From Flavobacterium sp. N2038 (GTDB lineage Bacteria > Bacteroidota > Bacteroidia > Flavobacteriales > Flavobacteriaceae): DNA of 64,000 bases. Numbering within the stretch: the stretch's first letter is position 1; each line of letters opens with the position of its first letter. Both the position numbers and the translations under genes were made by a program. Below the pieces are notes generated by a model. It saw only the letters and a program-made list of their open reading frames with translations, was not told where the DNA came from and ran no database searches. Below, one piece after another: positions 38,464-47,895 of this stretch. The stretch spans positions 3,782,001-3,846,000 of the forward strand of contig NZ_CP110001.1 in NCBI RefSeq assembly GCF_025947185.1, in the 5' to 3' direction.

Positions 38464-39999
38464 ATGAATTACAAAATTTCATTTTTAGCCTTATTATTTA
38501 GTTTTACAGTTTCTGCACAAATTACAAATCAGGAAGTAGATGAATTGGTAAACCGAACGATAAAAGCATTTGATGTTCCAGGAATTTCAGTTGCTATTGT
38601 AAAAGATGGAAAAGTAGTTCTGGCAAAAGGATATGGTGTAAAATCTATAACAACCCAACAAAAAGTAGATGCTAATACTCTTTTTGGAATCGCTTCAAAC
38701 AGCAAGGCATTTACCAGTGCTGCATTGGCAATGTTAGTTGACGAAGGCAAAATAAAATGGGATGATAAAGTGATTAAATATCTTCCGGATTTTAAAATGT
38801 ATGATGATTATGTAACGAATGAATTCACCATTCGTGATTTATTAACACACAGAAGCGGCCTTGGACTTGGCGCCGGAGATTTAATGATCTGGCCTGACGG
38901 AAGTGACTTCACTGCAAAAGATATCGTCCATAACTTACGTTATTTAAAACCCGTTTCAAGTTTTAGAACAAAATACGATTATGATAATTTAATGTACATT
39001 ATTGCAGGCGAAATTGTACACGTAGTAAGTGGTCAAACCTGGGCAGATTTTGTAGAAAATCGTATTATGAAGCCTTTAGAGATGAATGAAAGTGTCGCTT
39101 CTATAAAACGATTAAAAGATACTTCGAACGTTATTACACCGCACGTTCCAATTGACGGAAAACTAAAAACAATAAAAAGATACGAAAACCAGCTTTTTGA
39201 TGGCGCTGCCGGAATTTATTCAAGTGTAAATGATTTGAGTAAATGGGCCATTTTGCAAATCAACAATGGTAAATATGGTGATAAACAATTGTTTTCTGAA
39301 AAAGAACACAACGAAATGTGGCAATTGCAAACTATTATTCCGGCCAAAACAAGACCGCCTTACAATACTCATTTTTCAGGTTATGGCTTAGGCTGGTTTT
39401 TAAGCGATGTAAAAGGCTACAAACAAGTTTCTCACACAGGAGGATTAGAAGGAAATGTAACGCAGACTACTTTGATTCCGGAGTTAGGGTTAGGAATTAT
39501 TGTTTTAACCAATCAACAATCCGGAGCAGCTTTTAGTGCTATTACAAATACAATTAAAGACAGCTATTTAGGCATAAAATCAGAAGATTATGTAACTATT
39601 TATAGCAGCAAAATGAAGGAAAGCGAAGATTCTGCTGATAAAGTTACCGCCGAAGTCTGGGCAACAGTTGCAAAAAACAAAAAAGACAAACTGAAAACTG
39701 ATTTCTCAAAAATCATTGGAACTTACAAAGACAATTGGTTTGGTGAAATTACCATCACAGAAAAAAAAGGAAAATTATATTTTGCATCTAAACGCTCTCC
39801 GCAATTAGCCGGTGAAGTATTCTTCTATAAAGACGGTAATTATGTTGTAAAATGGAACAATGCCTTTTTCCATGCCGATGCTCATTTATTATTTAAATAT
39901 GATGGAAACGGAAAAGCAATTAACTTAAAAATGCTTCCAATTTCTGATCTGACTGACTTTAGTTATGATTTTCAGGATCTCGATTTTTCTAAAGAATAA
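38464..39999 (+). CDS. Secreted serine hydrolase, class C beta-lactamase fold
   Basis: 511-residue exported protein with signal peptide 1-19 (ending VSA-Q). The nucleophile motif SxxK is Ser78-Asn-Ser-Lys81, the YxN equivalent is in KYDYDNLMYIIAG, and the KTG equivalent is HTGG in VSHTGGLEGNVTQ. A C-terminal domain after about residue 400 (DKLKTDFSKIIGTYKDNWFG) is the lipocalin-like DUF3471 type. It is more likely a peptidase or esterase than a beta-lactamase; substrate unknown. Confidence 0.9.
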   Translation: MNYKISFLALLFSFTVSAQITNQEVDELVNRTIKAFDVPGISVAIVKDGKVVLAKGYGVKSITTQQKVDANTLFGIASNSKAFTSAALAMLVDEGKIKWDDKVIKYLPDFKMYDDYVTNEFTIRDLLTHRSGLGLGAGDLMIWPDGSDFTAKDIVHNLRYLKPVSSFRTKYDYDNLMYIIAGEIVHVVSGQTWADFVENRIMKPLEMNESVASIKRLKDTSNVITPHVPIDGKLKTIKRYENQLFDGAAGIYSSVNDLSKWAILQINNGKYGDKQLFSEKEHNEMWQLQTIIPAKTRPPYNTHFSGYGLGWFLSDVKGYKQVSHTGGLEGNVTQTTLIPELGLGIIVLTNQQSGAAFSAITNTIKDSYLGIKSEDYVTIYSSKMKESEDSADKVTAEVWATVAKNKKDKLKTDFSKIIGTYKDNWFGEITITEKKGKLYFASKRSPQLAGEVFFYKDGNYVVKWNNAFFHADAHLLFKYDGNGKAINLKMLPISDLTDFSYDFQDLDFSKE

Positions 40000-40052
40000 T
40001 TTTAGATTTTAGATTTTAGATTTTAGATTTTAGATTTTAGATTTTAGATTTT
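40000..40052. repeat. Tandem TTTTAGA heptamer array
   Basis: About 7.5 perfect copies of TTTTAGA begin right after the stop of the serine hydrolase gene. Reverse-complement copies (AAATCTAAAATCTAAAATCT) lie at about 40168-40190, with a TTTGGAATTTGGGATTT stretch between, so the whole gap 40000-40190 is one large imperfect palindrome. Confidence 0.9.
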
Positions 40053-40134
40053 CCAAAAATAGCTTCGCTCTTTTTGGAATTTGGGATTTAAAAATTGGAA
40101 CTTATTTCTAAATTATTCTTTTTTCTATGTCAGG

Positions 40135-40150
40135 CTGAGCGAAGTCGAAG
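40135..40150. repeat. Single arm of the CTGAGCGAAGTCGAAG repeat
   Basis: Exact copy of the left arm found at 33276-33291, without a nearby right arm. Confidence 0.8.
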
Positions 40151-40258
40151 CCCAATTCTTATATGAAAAAATCTAAAATCTAAAATCTGAAATCAACAAT
40201 CCATTCCCTTGCGTATGTTCAAACTAATTCTTATTTTTAGTACTTGAACTATGCCGTT

Positions 40259-42478
40259 ATGACAGAAATTGATATTGAAAAAGAAAATAAAGCTATTGCG
40301 CAGGAATACAAAGAATTACTACGAATTAGTTATCAGACTTTAAGCCCCGCAGACAAAAAATTAATTCGGAAAGCTTTTGATGTTGCCGTAGATGCCCATA
40401 AAGAGCAAAGACGCAAATCAGGAGAAGCCTATATCTTTCATCCTATTGCAGTTGCAAAAATTGTTGCCTCAGAAATTGGTTTGGGTGCGACCTCAATTGC
40501 TGCGGCTTTATTGCATGATGTTGTTGAAGACACTCCAATGACTGTCGACGAGATTGAACGTTTATTCAATCCAAAAGTAGCTCAGCTGGTAGAGGGCTTA
40601 ACGAAAATTTCATTAGTTCAAAAAGATTTAAATGCTTCAATGCAGGCGGAGAATTTCCGTAAAATGATCCTTACTCTTAATGATGATGTTCGGGTTATCC
40701 TGATCAAACTGGCAGATCGTTTGCATAATATGCAAACTATGGATTCAATGGCGGAATATAAACAAACCAAAATTGCCTCAGAAACACTTTATATTTATGC
40801 TCCTCTCGCCCATCGCTTAGGACTTTACAATATTAAAACCAAACTGGAAGATTTAGGCTTAAAATATACTGAGCCCAATGTTTACAACGACATTGTAAGC
40901 AAAATCAGAGAGACCAAAGAAGAGCAGGATGCTTACATCAAAGATATTTCGGATGTTTTGAAGAAATCTTTAGACAGTGAAGATATTGACTACATCATAA
41001 AAGGACGTCCAAAATCAATTTATTCAATTCGTCGAAAAATGCGTGCCCAAAATGTAAGCTTCGATGAAGTTTACGACAAGTTTGCCCTTCGAATTGTATA
41101 TAAATCAGATCCTCATGATGAAAAATTCATTGCGTGGAAAATTTATTCGATCGTAACCGATCACTACAGACCGAGCCCAAGCCGATTACGTGACTGGATT
41201 TCATCTCCCAAATCTACCGGATACGAAGCCCTTCACATTACCGTAATGGGACCAAAAGGACGTTGGGTCGAAGTTCAGGTTCGAAGCGAACGTATGGATG
41301 AAATCGCCGAAAAAGGATATGCAGCGCATTACAAATACAAAAACGGTGCAACCGAAGAAAGCGGCCTTGATGTTTGGCTAAATTTACTTCGCGAAGCATT
41401 AGAAAATCAGGAAACCAATGCGGTTGATTTTGTCGAAGATTTTAAAATGAATTTATATTCTAAGGAAATTTTCGTCTTTACGCCAAAAGGAGAAATTAAG
41501 TCACTTCCAAAAGGGGCAACTTCATTAGATTTCGCCTTTAGTATTCACTCCGAAATTGGAATAAAAACCAGAGGAACACGAGTAAACGGACGTTTAGTAC
41601 CTTTAAATCATGAACTCAAAAGTGGTGATCAGGTAGAAGTTATAACTTCTGCAAATCAAAAACCAACTGTAAACTGGCTGGAATATGTAACGACCTCAAG
41701 AGCAAAAAATAAAATAAAAAATGTTCTTAACGAGAATACCAAAAAAATTGCCGAAGAAGGAAAAGAACTCCTTACACGAAAGTTAAAACACTTAAAAATT
41801 ACGTTTAACGAACAAGTAACAAACGAGTTAGTTAACTTTTTTAAATTAAAAACAAGTTTAGATTTATTTTACAGAGTTGGAATTGGTGCCATCGAAAATC
41901 AGCAATTAAAAGATTATGCGGCACAAAAAAGCAATTCGTTTATTAATTTCTTTAAAAATAAAATCAAAAGAAATAAAGATACTGCTGATGAAGATATTCA
42001 CAAGCCAATTATCAGCAGCAATTACGACATGCTGGTTTTTGGTACTGAACATGATAAATTAGACTATAAACTTTCGCAATGCTGTAATCCAATTCCCGGA
42101 GATGATGTTTTTGGATTTGTAACCATAAACGAAGGAATCAAAGTGCATAAAAAAGATTGTCCAAACGCCATAGGCATGCAGTCTAATTATGCTTATAGAA
42201 TCATGAGCGCCAAATGGATTGACTCTTCTCAGGAAGAATTCAAAGCCATTATCAACATTACCGGAATGGACGTTTTAGGTCTTACGAATCAATTAACACG
42301 TGTTATTTCGAATAATATGAGCGTTAATATTCAAAGTATATCTTTGAGTACTGATGCCGGTATATTTCATGGTCAGATCGCGGTAATTGTAAAAAATAAT
42401 ACAATTTTGAAAAAAATGATCAATGCCATTAAAAAAATTGATGGTGTTGACAAAGTTACCCGAGAATACAGAACGTAA
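40259..42478 (+). CDS. rel: Bifunctional (p)ppGpp synthetase/hydrolase (Rel)
   Basis: 739-residue stringent-response enzyme. The hydrolase domain has HP (His61) and AALLHDVVEDT (His86-Asp87); the synthetase domain has GRPKSIYSIRRKMR and SPKSTGYEALHITVMGPKGR. TGS (EIFVFTPKGEIKSLPKGATS), a zinc-finger-like CCNPIPGDD segment and a C-terminal ACT domain (FKAIINITGMDVLGL) follow. Both HD and synthetase residues are present, so it should be bifunctional. The start is the ATG at 40259; an upstream TTG lies in repeat-derived sequence. Confidence 0.95.
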   Translation: MTEIDIEKENKAIAQEYKELLRISYQTLSPADKKLIRKAFDVAVDAHKEQRRKSGEAYIFHPIAVAKIVASEIGLGATSIAAALLHDVVEDTPMTVDEIERLFNPKVAQLVEGLTKISLVQKDLNASMQAENFRKMILTLNDDVRVILIKLADRLHNMQTMDSMAEYKQTKIASETLYIYAPLAHRLGLYNIKTKLEDLGLKYTEPNVYNDIVSKIRETKEEQDAYIKDISDVLKKSLDSEDIDYIIKGRPKSIYSIRRKMRAQNVSFDEVYDKFALRIVYKSDPHDEKFIAWKIYSIVTDHYRPSPSRLRDWISSPKSTGYEALHITVMGPKGRWVEVQVRSERMDEIAEKGYAAHYKYKNGATEESGLDVWLNLLREALENQETNAVDFVEDFKMNLYSKEIFVFTPKGEIKSLPKGATSLDFAFSIHSEIGIKTRGTRVNGRLVPLNHELKSGDQVEVITSANQKPTVNWLEYVTTSRAKNKIKNVLNENTKKIAEEGKELLTRKLKHLKITFNEQVTNELVNFFKLKTSLDLFYRVGIGAIENQQLKDYAAQKSNSFINFFKNKIKRNKDTADEDIHKPIISSNYDMLVFGTEHDKLDYKLSQCCNPIPGDDVFGFVTINEGIKVHKKDCPNAIGMQSNYAYRIMSAKWIDSSQEEFKAIINITGMDVLGLTNQLTRVISNNMSVNIQSISLSTDAGIFHGQIAVIVKNNTILKKMINAIKKIDGVDKVTREYRT

Positions 42479-42558
42479 TCAAATCGAAAGTTTAAAGTAA
42501 TAAAGTCAAAAGGAAAGCATCATTGTGATTATTTTACTTAAACTATAATATATTTTTT

Positions 42559-43101
42559 ATGGAAAATGAAAACTTAGAAATTCCTGCAATCCAATTTGAT
42601 AAAAATGGAGAACTTATCATTGTTGCTTCAGCATCTTCATCTAAAGATGATTTTGATTTTTTTCAGGGAAAATCTACTATTCGAAATAAAAAACTAAAAA
42701 AAAGATTTGCAAATTGTACCGAATGGATTGAGTTTCCTTCTACTCAGGAGATGTACAAAATTTTAAACGGTATTGGCAATATTGACAATTTCCTCGCTTC
42801 TTTTGATGGAGAACCATTTGAGGGAATGACAGTCAGATTGTTCAATCCGGCAACAAAACTCTGGAGTATTTATTGGGCCGATTCAAATTCAGGCACATTA
42901 GACAAACCCGTAACAGGTTCCTTTGAAAACAAAGTAGGACATTTTTTCTCTAAAGATATTTTTGAAGAGAAAGAGGTGTTACAAGTATTCAGATGGGATG
43001 CCAGAGACGAAAATAATCCAGTCTGGAGTCAGGCAATGTCTGATGATAAAGGAAAAACCTGGGAATGGAACTGGTTTATGTACATGTCTAAAACGAAATA
43101 A
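42559..43101 (+). CDS. Hypothetical protein, predicted beta-rich cytoplasmic
   Basis: 180-residue protein without signal peptide or membrane helix. It is rich in Trp and Phe with alternating strands (MTVRLFNPATKLWSIYWADS, GKTWEWNWFMYMSK). The WSIYWAD and KTWEWNW segments suggest a lipocalin-like or DUF1579-like barrel, but I cannot assign a family. It lies between rel and the Fur-family gene. Confidence 0.75.
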   Translation: MENENLEIPAIQFDKNGELIIVASASSSKDDFDFFQGKSTIRNKKLKKRFANCTEWIEFPSTQEMYKILNGIGNIDNFLASFDGEPFEGMTVRLFNPATKLWSIYWADSNSGTLDKPVTGSFENKVGHFFSKDIFEEKEVLQVFRWDARDENNPVWSQAMSDDKGKTWEWNWFMYMSKTK

Positions 43102-43271
43102 AACTTTGTTAGATTTATCATAAATAAAAATAATTATGTTAATTAAGTTCATGCATTTTATTTAAAATATATCGTTGTAAAAGCCTGTGTTTGATGCAAT
43201 GTTAGAATTCAAATTCAGATTAGAACGTTAAACTTTAAACCCGAAACTTTTATTCATTAAAAATAAAAATT

Positions 43272-43279
43272 TATCTTTG
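43272..43279 (+). promoter_or_regulatory. Candidate -7 element of the Fur-family gene
   Basis: TATCTTTG matches TAnnTTTG and lies six bases before the ATG, so the transcript would be nearly leaderless. No clear -33 element is seen. Confidence 0.45.
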
Positions 43280-43285
43280 CCGGAT

Positions 43286-43744
43286 ATGACACTCATTTCA
43301 ACTGACAACACTAAAAATCAAGAAATTGTAAAAAATGTTTTTACAATGTATCTTGAGCAAAAAGGGCATCGCAAAACTCCTGAGCGTTATGCTATACTTC
43401 AGGAAATTTACGATAGCGAAGAACATTTTGATATTGAAAACTTGTATATCAAAATGAAAAACAAAAACTATCGCGTGAGCAGGGCTACGCTTTACAACAC
43501 GATTGAGTTATTGTTAGACTGCGCTTTGGTTAGAAAACATCAATTTGGACAAAATCAGGCTTATTACGAAAAATCGTATTTCGACAAACAGCACGATCAT
43601 ATTATCATGACCGATTCTGGCGAAGTAATTGAATTTTGCGATCCAAGAATTCAGACCATCAAAAAAACAATCGAAGAAATATTTGATATTGAGATTACCA
43701 ATCACTCTTTATATTTCTACGGAAACAAGAAACAAAAACAATAA
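43286..43744 (+). CDS. Fur-family transcriptional regulator lacking the Cys-x-x-Cys zinc motif
   Basis: 152-residue metal-responsive repressor. The winged helix has [17 protein letters not shown] and [20 protein letters not shown]. The dimer domain has the HDH metal motif ([20 protein letters not shown]), [14 protein letters not shown] and its metal His. Where Fur and PerR have C-x-x-C after HDH, this protein has M-T-D-S, so the structural zinc site formed by those cysteines is absent. I start at the ATG at 43286, not the TTG at 43277. Whether iron, peroxide or another signal is sensed is not clear. Confidence 0.9.
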   Translation: MTLISTDNTKNQEIVKNVFTMYLEQKGHRKTPERYAILQEIYDSEEHFDIENLYIKMKNKNYRVSRATLYNTIELLLDCALVRKHQFGQNQAYYEKSYFDKQHDHIIMTDSGEVIEFCDPRIQTIKKTIEEIFDIEITNHSLYFYGNKKQKQ

Positions 43745-43835
43745 TCCCGAAAGGAATTATTCAAAAATAAAAAAGAAAATTAACTACATTAATCAGTAGG
43801 GCAACTCAGATTGCCTCAACGCAAATTAAAACAGA

Positions 43836-45107
43836 ATGACCGTAGATTTATTACTAGGATTACAATGGGGAGATGAAGGTAAAGGAAAAATTGTTGACGT
43901 TCTTACCTCAAATTATGATATTATCGCACGTTTTCAGGGAGGACCAAATGCAGGACATACACTAGAATTTGACGGAATTAAACACGTACTTAGAACAATC
44001 CCTTCTGGAATTTTTCATAAAGATTCAATAAATATCATCGGAAATGGAGTTGTAATTGATCCTGTAGTTTTTCAAAAAGAAATTGAAGGTCTGGAGAAAT
44101 TCAACCTTGATATCAAAAAGAAATTAATCATTTCAAGAAAAGCACATTTAATTTTACCAACACACCGTTTGCTTGACGCAGCTTCTGAAGCTTCTAAAGG
44201 AAAAGCTAAGATTGGTTCTACTCTAAAAGGAATTGGACCAACTTACATGGACAAAACCGGAAGAAATGGTTTAAGAGTTGGTGATATTGAATTAGAAGAC
44301 TTTAAAGAGCGTTACAGAGCATTGGCAGACAAGCACGAGGCAATGATTGCTTTTTATGATGTTGCGATTCAATACAACTTAGCTGAATTAGAAAAAGAAT
44401 TTTTCGAAGCTATTGAAGAATTAAAAAAATTAGACTTTATTGATAGTGAAGAATACATTCACCAAGCTCAGAAAGCTGGTAAATCTATTCTTTGCGAAGG
44501 TGCTCAGGGATCTTTATTAGATGTTGACTTTGGAACTTATCCTTTTGTAACTTCATCTAACACAACTGCTGCCGGAGCTTGTACGGGTTTAGGAATTGCT
44601 CCTAACAAAATCAAAGAAGTTTACGGAATCTTTAAAGCTTACGTAACACGTGTTGGTAGCGGACCTTTCCCTACTGAACTTTTTGACGAAGTTGGTGCTA
44701 CAATGGCAAAAGTGGGTAACGAATTTGGTTCTGTAACAGGAAGACAAAGACGTTGCGGATGGTTAGACTTAGTAGCCTTAAAATATGCTGTTCAGGTTAA
44801 CGGAGTTACTCAGTTAATGATGATGAAAGGTGATGTTCTTTCTGGTTTCGAAACTTTAAAAGTTTGTACAGAATACAACTATAAAGGACAAAACATTGCG
44901 CACTTCCCTTATAACATTGAACCTGAAAATGTTACTCCGGTTTACAAAGAGTTTAAAGGATGGAAAGCAGACTTAACAGGATTGACAACTTATGACGAAT
45001 TGCCAATTGAGCTAAAAGAATATATTGAGTTTATTGAAAAAGAAATCGAAGTGCCAATCAAAATTGTATCGGTTGGACCAGACAGAAAACAAACAATAAC
45101 AAAATAA
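43836..45107 (+). CDS. purA: Adenylosuccinate synthetase
   Basis: Joins IMP and aspartate using GTP in AMP synthesis; 423 residues, the usual length. It has the GTP-binding GLQWGDEGKGKIVD, GPNAGHT, GSTLKGIGPTYMDK, GAQGSLLDVDFGTYPFVTSS and VTGRQRRCGWLDLVALKYAV. It is followed by a strong terminator. guaB, the other branch from IMP, is about 5 kb downstream. Confidence 0.97.
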   Translation: MTVDLLLGLQWGDEGKGKIVDVLTSNYDIIARFQGGPNAGHTLEFDGIKHVLRTIPSGIFHKDSINIIGNGVVIDPVVFQKEIEGLEKFNLDIKKKLIISRKAHLILPTHRLLDAASEASKGKAKIGSTLKGIGPTYMDKTGRNGLRVGDIELEDFKERYRALADKHEAMIAFYDVAIQYNLAELEKEFFEAIEELKKLDFIDSEEYIHQAQKAGKSILCEGAQGSLLDVDFGTYPFVTSSNTTAAGACTGLGIAPNKIKEVYGIFKAYVTRVGSGPFPTELFDEVGATMAKVGNEFGSVTGRQRRCGWLDLVALKYAVQVNGVTQLMMMKGDVLSGFETLKVCTEYNYKGQNIAHFPYNIEPENVTPVYKEFKGWKADLTGLTTYDELPIELKEYIEFIEKEIEVPIKIVSVGPDRKQTITK

Positions 45108-45115
45108 TACACTTT

Positions 45116-45140
45116 AAACGCTCTGATAATCAGAGCGTTT
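45116..45140 (+). terminator. Terminator of purA
   Basis: AAACGCTCTGA (45116-45126) pairs perfectly with TCAGAGCGTTT (45130-45140) around a three-base loop and runs into eight T. It starts nine bases past the stop. Confidence 0.9.
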
Positions 45141-45159
45141 TTTTTGAAACAATATTTAC

Positions 45160-45744
45160 ATGAGAAAAAATCCCGAAATAGAAATAACCGAAACTAAGTT
45201 ATTATCAGACAATTGGTATGTATTAAACAAGGTAACTTTTAATTATACAAAAGAAAATCAAAAAACAGAATCACATATTCGCGAAGTCTATGATCGCGGA
45301 AATGGTGCTGGTATTCTACTTTACAATTCTTCTAAAAAAACAGTAATACTAACCAGACAATTTCGTTTACCAACTTATCTTAACGGAAACAAAACCGGAA
45401 TGATGATTGAGGTTTGCGCAGGGCTTTTGGATAAGGATAATGCCGAACAGGCGATCATTCGCGAAACGGAAGAAGAAACAGGTTATCGCTTAAGTAAAGT
45501 TCAAAAAGTAATTGAAACTTATATGTCTCCGGGATCTGTAACAGAAATCCTGTATTTGTTTGTTGGAGAATATGATGAAAACATGAAAGTAAGTTCAGGT
45601 GGCGGTTTGGACGCAGAACAGGAAAATATTGAAGTTTTAGAATATACTTTTGATGAAGCTTACGCTATGATCGAGTCCGGAGAAATAACTGATGCTAAAA
45701 CAATTTTATTGTTGCAGCATGCTAAAATAAAAGGTTTGATATAG
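45160..45744 (+). CDS. Nudix hydrolase, NudK-like
   Basis: 194-residue cytoplasmic pyrophosphatase that resembles GDP-mannose hydrolase NudK. The Nudix helix is AGLLDKDNAEQAIIRETEEE TGY, with the REx2EExG core and a one-residue variation at its start as in NudK. Other family marks are RGNGAGILLYNSSKKTVIL and YMSPGSVTEILYLFVGEY. Substrate preference (GDP-mannose or ADP-ribose type) needs testing. Confidence 0.85.
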   Translation: MRKNPEIEITETKLLSDNWYVLNKVTFNYTKENQKTESHIREVYDRGNGAGILLYNSSKKTVILTRQFRLPTYLNGNKTGMMIEVCAGLLDKDNAEQAIIRETEEETGYRLSKVQKVIETYMSPGSVTEILYLFVGEYDENMKVSSGGGLDAEQENIEVLEYTFDEAYAMIESGEITDAKTILLLQHAKIKGLI

Positions 45745-45799
45745 CAAAAAACTTATTTTTTATTAATCTCTACACATTTACTGTTCTAATTTTAAAAAT

Positions 45800-46594
45800 A
45801 TGACACATCAGCAAATTCTGGATAAACTTGCCGCAAAGCACCTTACAAAATCAATTGATGACGATTTAGCAACATTAACTTTTTATGCAATGTGCTATGA
45901 AAAAGACCTGGAAAAACAGCTTTCATACATTTTACCTAAATTATTAAATCGCTGGAACTGTGTTTTAAATGCCAGTAAAATTTCTAATAATTACAAACAA
46001 AAAACAACTATTGCTCTGTCTGTTCTTCTACATAAATATGGTTTTAAAGACGATATAATAAACAAGAGGGCTATTGATGCAATAGATTTTTTAAACAAAG
46101 AAGTTGTTTTAAGCGATGATTTCTTTAGAAAATCAGAAGAAATAAAACTTTTTATCTTATCATCACCAACACCCTTAAAACGAAAACCTTCTGTTCCAGA
46201 AAGCGTTACTTTTTACAGAAAAGGTGATGTAATCTCAATTCAATTGGAAAATTATTTTTATGCTGCATATATTCATTCCATTTCTGGCGTTAATGAGAGC
46301 CCAATTTTAGAATTTTATGATGGTGTTTTTGATAAAATTCCAACTTGGGAAGAATTAGAAAATTTATCCGCCAAAGGTCAATTATATAATAGTGGAATTG
46401 AAAGAATTTCTAAATTTTCAGTTTACGGATTAAAACACGAACCCGACACTGCTAATCAAATTCAACTAATAAAGGCTTGTGTAGATACGCCTCCAGCAAA
46501 TCACCATTTAGAAGAATCTGTAGGACTGCATAGTATTATTGATTTATTTAAAATGCAAAACGACATAACAAATTTATTTAACCCAGACAGATAA
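45800..46594 (+). CDS. Hypothetical protein
   Basis: 264-residue soluble protein without signal peptide. The N-terminal half is helical (YAMCYEKDLEKQLSYILPKL, KDDIINKRAIDAIDFLNKEV). The C-terminal part has strands (RKGDVISIQLENYFYAAYIH, PILEFYDGVFDKIPTWEELE). The latter layout resembles immunity-type proteins of bacterial toxins, but that is only an impression; no toxin gene is nearby. It follows the Nudix gene by 55 bases. Confidence 0.7.
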   Translation: MTHQQILDKLAAKHLTKSIDDDLATLTFYAMCYEKDLEKQLSYILPKLLNRWNCVLNASKISNNYKQKTTIALSVLLHKYGFKDDIINKRAIDAIDFLNKEVVLSDDFFRKSEEIKLFILSSPTPLKRKPSVPESVTFYRKGDVISIQLENYFYAAYIHSISGVNESPILEFYDGVFDKIPTWEELENLSAKGQLYNSGIERISKFSVYGLKHEPDTANQIQLIKACVDTPPANHHLEESVGLHSIIDLFKMQNDITNLFNPDR

Positions 46595-46746
46595 ACACTT
46601 CATATTCTGTTTAATAAAAATAAAAAAAATCATTTTATTTAGATAAATATCATAGCTGTAAATGTAAATCCCGAAACCAAATCAAAAAATTATGTAAGCT
46701 TTTGACCATAATGATTTATAACTTTATTTTCATAAAATTATGATCC

Positions 46747-47631
46747 ATGAAAAAGTTATATTACTCCGCAAATGCCCTGTTTATATTAATGTTAGCTTTA
46801 TTAGCTTCTTGTAAAAAAAGCGAAACTGTACCTCTATCTGAGAATAAAAAAGATAGAAAAGCAATTGAATATAAGAAACCAGCTTCGGCTATTTCTTATC
46901 AAATTCAAAACACAAAAGAATGGCTAAAAATCAATGAAGCCGATAGTAGTAAAATGAATCTTGTTTATGCCGTAAACAGAACCGATAAAGCTAATTTCAA
47001 AAAACTGGATTCTGTTGTGATTCCAACAGATTTTAGCGGAGATTTAGTTTACTATATGCCATTTCCGCTTCATGTTTCTGCATTAGAAGGTGTGTCAAAA
47101 ATTATCATTTTCTCCTATCCTACTCAAACTTTTGGCGCTTATGAAAACGGTGAACTGGTTCATACAGGCCCAACAAATATGGGAAGAAAAAAAGATCCTA
47201 CTCCAACAGGATTATTCTTTACTAATTGGAAAGCTGAAAAAACAACCAGTACTTTTAATGACGAATGGGATTTAAAATGGAATTTCAATATAGAAAATAA
47301 ACTTGGAGTTGGTTTTCATCAATATGAATTACCAGGTTATCCGGCTTCACATTCCTGCTTAAGACTTCAGGAAAAAGATGCCAAATATCTATACAAATTT
47401 GCAGATGAATGGATTTTAAAAGACGAAGAAAATGTAAAAGTCAAAGGAACTCCGGTCGTAGTTTTTGGAAGTTATAATTTTGACGGCCCGAAACCATGGC
47501 TACAATTAGCATCTAATCCAAAAGTGTTGAATATTTCAGAAAGCGAAATTGAAAATCAGATAAAACCATTTTTAAAAGAAATTCTAGAAAATCAAAAGCT
47601 AAGAGAAACTGAGCCAAATACAACTATGTAA
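46747..47631 (+). CDS. L,D-transpeptidase (YkuD) lipoprotein
   Basis: 294-residue lipoprotein that would cross-link peptidoglycan or attach proteins to it. The lipobox LLASC gives lipidated Cys22. The YkuD domain has TNMGRKKDPTPTGLFFTNWK and the catalytic PGYPASHSCLRLQ, with the nucleophile Cys of SHSCLR and upstream FHQYELPG His. The C-terminus is a helical tail. It has its own terminator. Confidence 0.9.
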   Translation: MKKLYYSANALFILMLALLASCKKSETVPLSENKKDRKAIEYKKPASAISYQIQNTKEWLKINEADSSKMNLVYAVNRTDKANFKKLDSVVIPTDFSGDLVYYMPFPLHVSALEGVSKIIIFSYPTQTFGAYENGELVHTGPTNMGRKKDPTPTGLFFTNWKAEKTTSTFNDEWDLKWNFNIENKLGVGFHQYELPGYPASHSCLRLQEKDAKYLYKFADEWILKDEENVKVKGTPVVVFGSYNFDGPKPWLQLASNPKVLNISESEIENQIKPFLKEILENQKLRETEPNTTM

Positions 47632-47650
47632 AAACTTGCATCATCATATA

Positions 47651-47689
47651 AAATCCGCCGAGACATTTAACTAATGTTTCAGCGGATTT
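47651..47689 (+). terminator. Terminator of the L,D-transpeptidase gene
   Basis: AAATCCGCCGAGACAT (47651-47666) pairs with ATGTTTCAGCGGATTT (47674-47689) with two mismatches (G-U type on RNA), followed by eight T. It lies 20 bases past the stop. Confidence 0.8.
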
Positions 47690-47841
47690 TTTTTAAAAAA
47701 CTTTAGAATACTCGGTTAAAGCCTTTTATCTTATCTTCTGTAAACCTACAGCTAAAGCTGGTGGTAACTTAAACACATAATTTCGATCCTGCAAAACCTT
47801 TGCCCCTATGAGCCTCTGAACCTTTGCATCTTAAAAATATA

Positions 47842-47863
47842 AATAAGCGAACATTCACTTATT
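47842..47863. promoter_or_regulatory. Predicted TetR-family operator palindrome
   Basis: AATAAG-N10-CTTATT, with 18 of 22 positions symmetric (inner half-sites GCGAAC and ATTCAC). It ends six bases before the TATCTTTG -7 element of the TetR gene, where a bound repressor would block RNA polymerase. Autoregulation by the downstream TetR protein is inferred. Confidence 0.65.
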
Positions 47864-47868
47864 ATTTA

Positions 47869-47876
47869 TATCTTTG
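47869..47876 (+). promoter_or_regulatory. Candidate -7 element of the TetR-family gene
   Basis: TATCTTTG matches TAnnTTTG and lies 19 bases before the chosen ATG. The operator-like palindrome covers the -33 position. Confidence 0.55.
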
Positions 47877-47895
47877 TACCATAATTCAGAAAATT

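Noticed and set aside
38464..39999. Calling this gene an AmpC beta-lactamase
   Set aside because: It has the fold motifs, but the YxN and KTG motifs are of the esterase/peptidase type (HTGG) and a DUF3471-like domain is appended.
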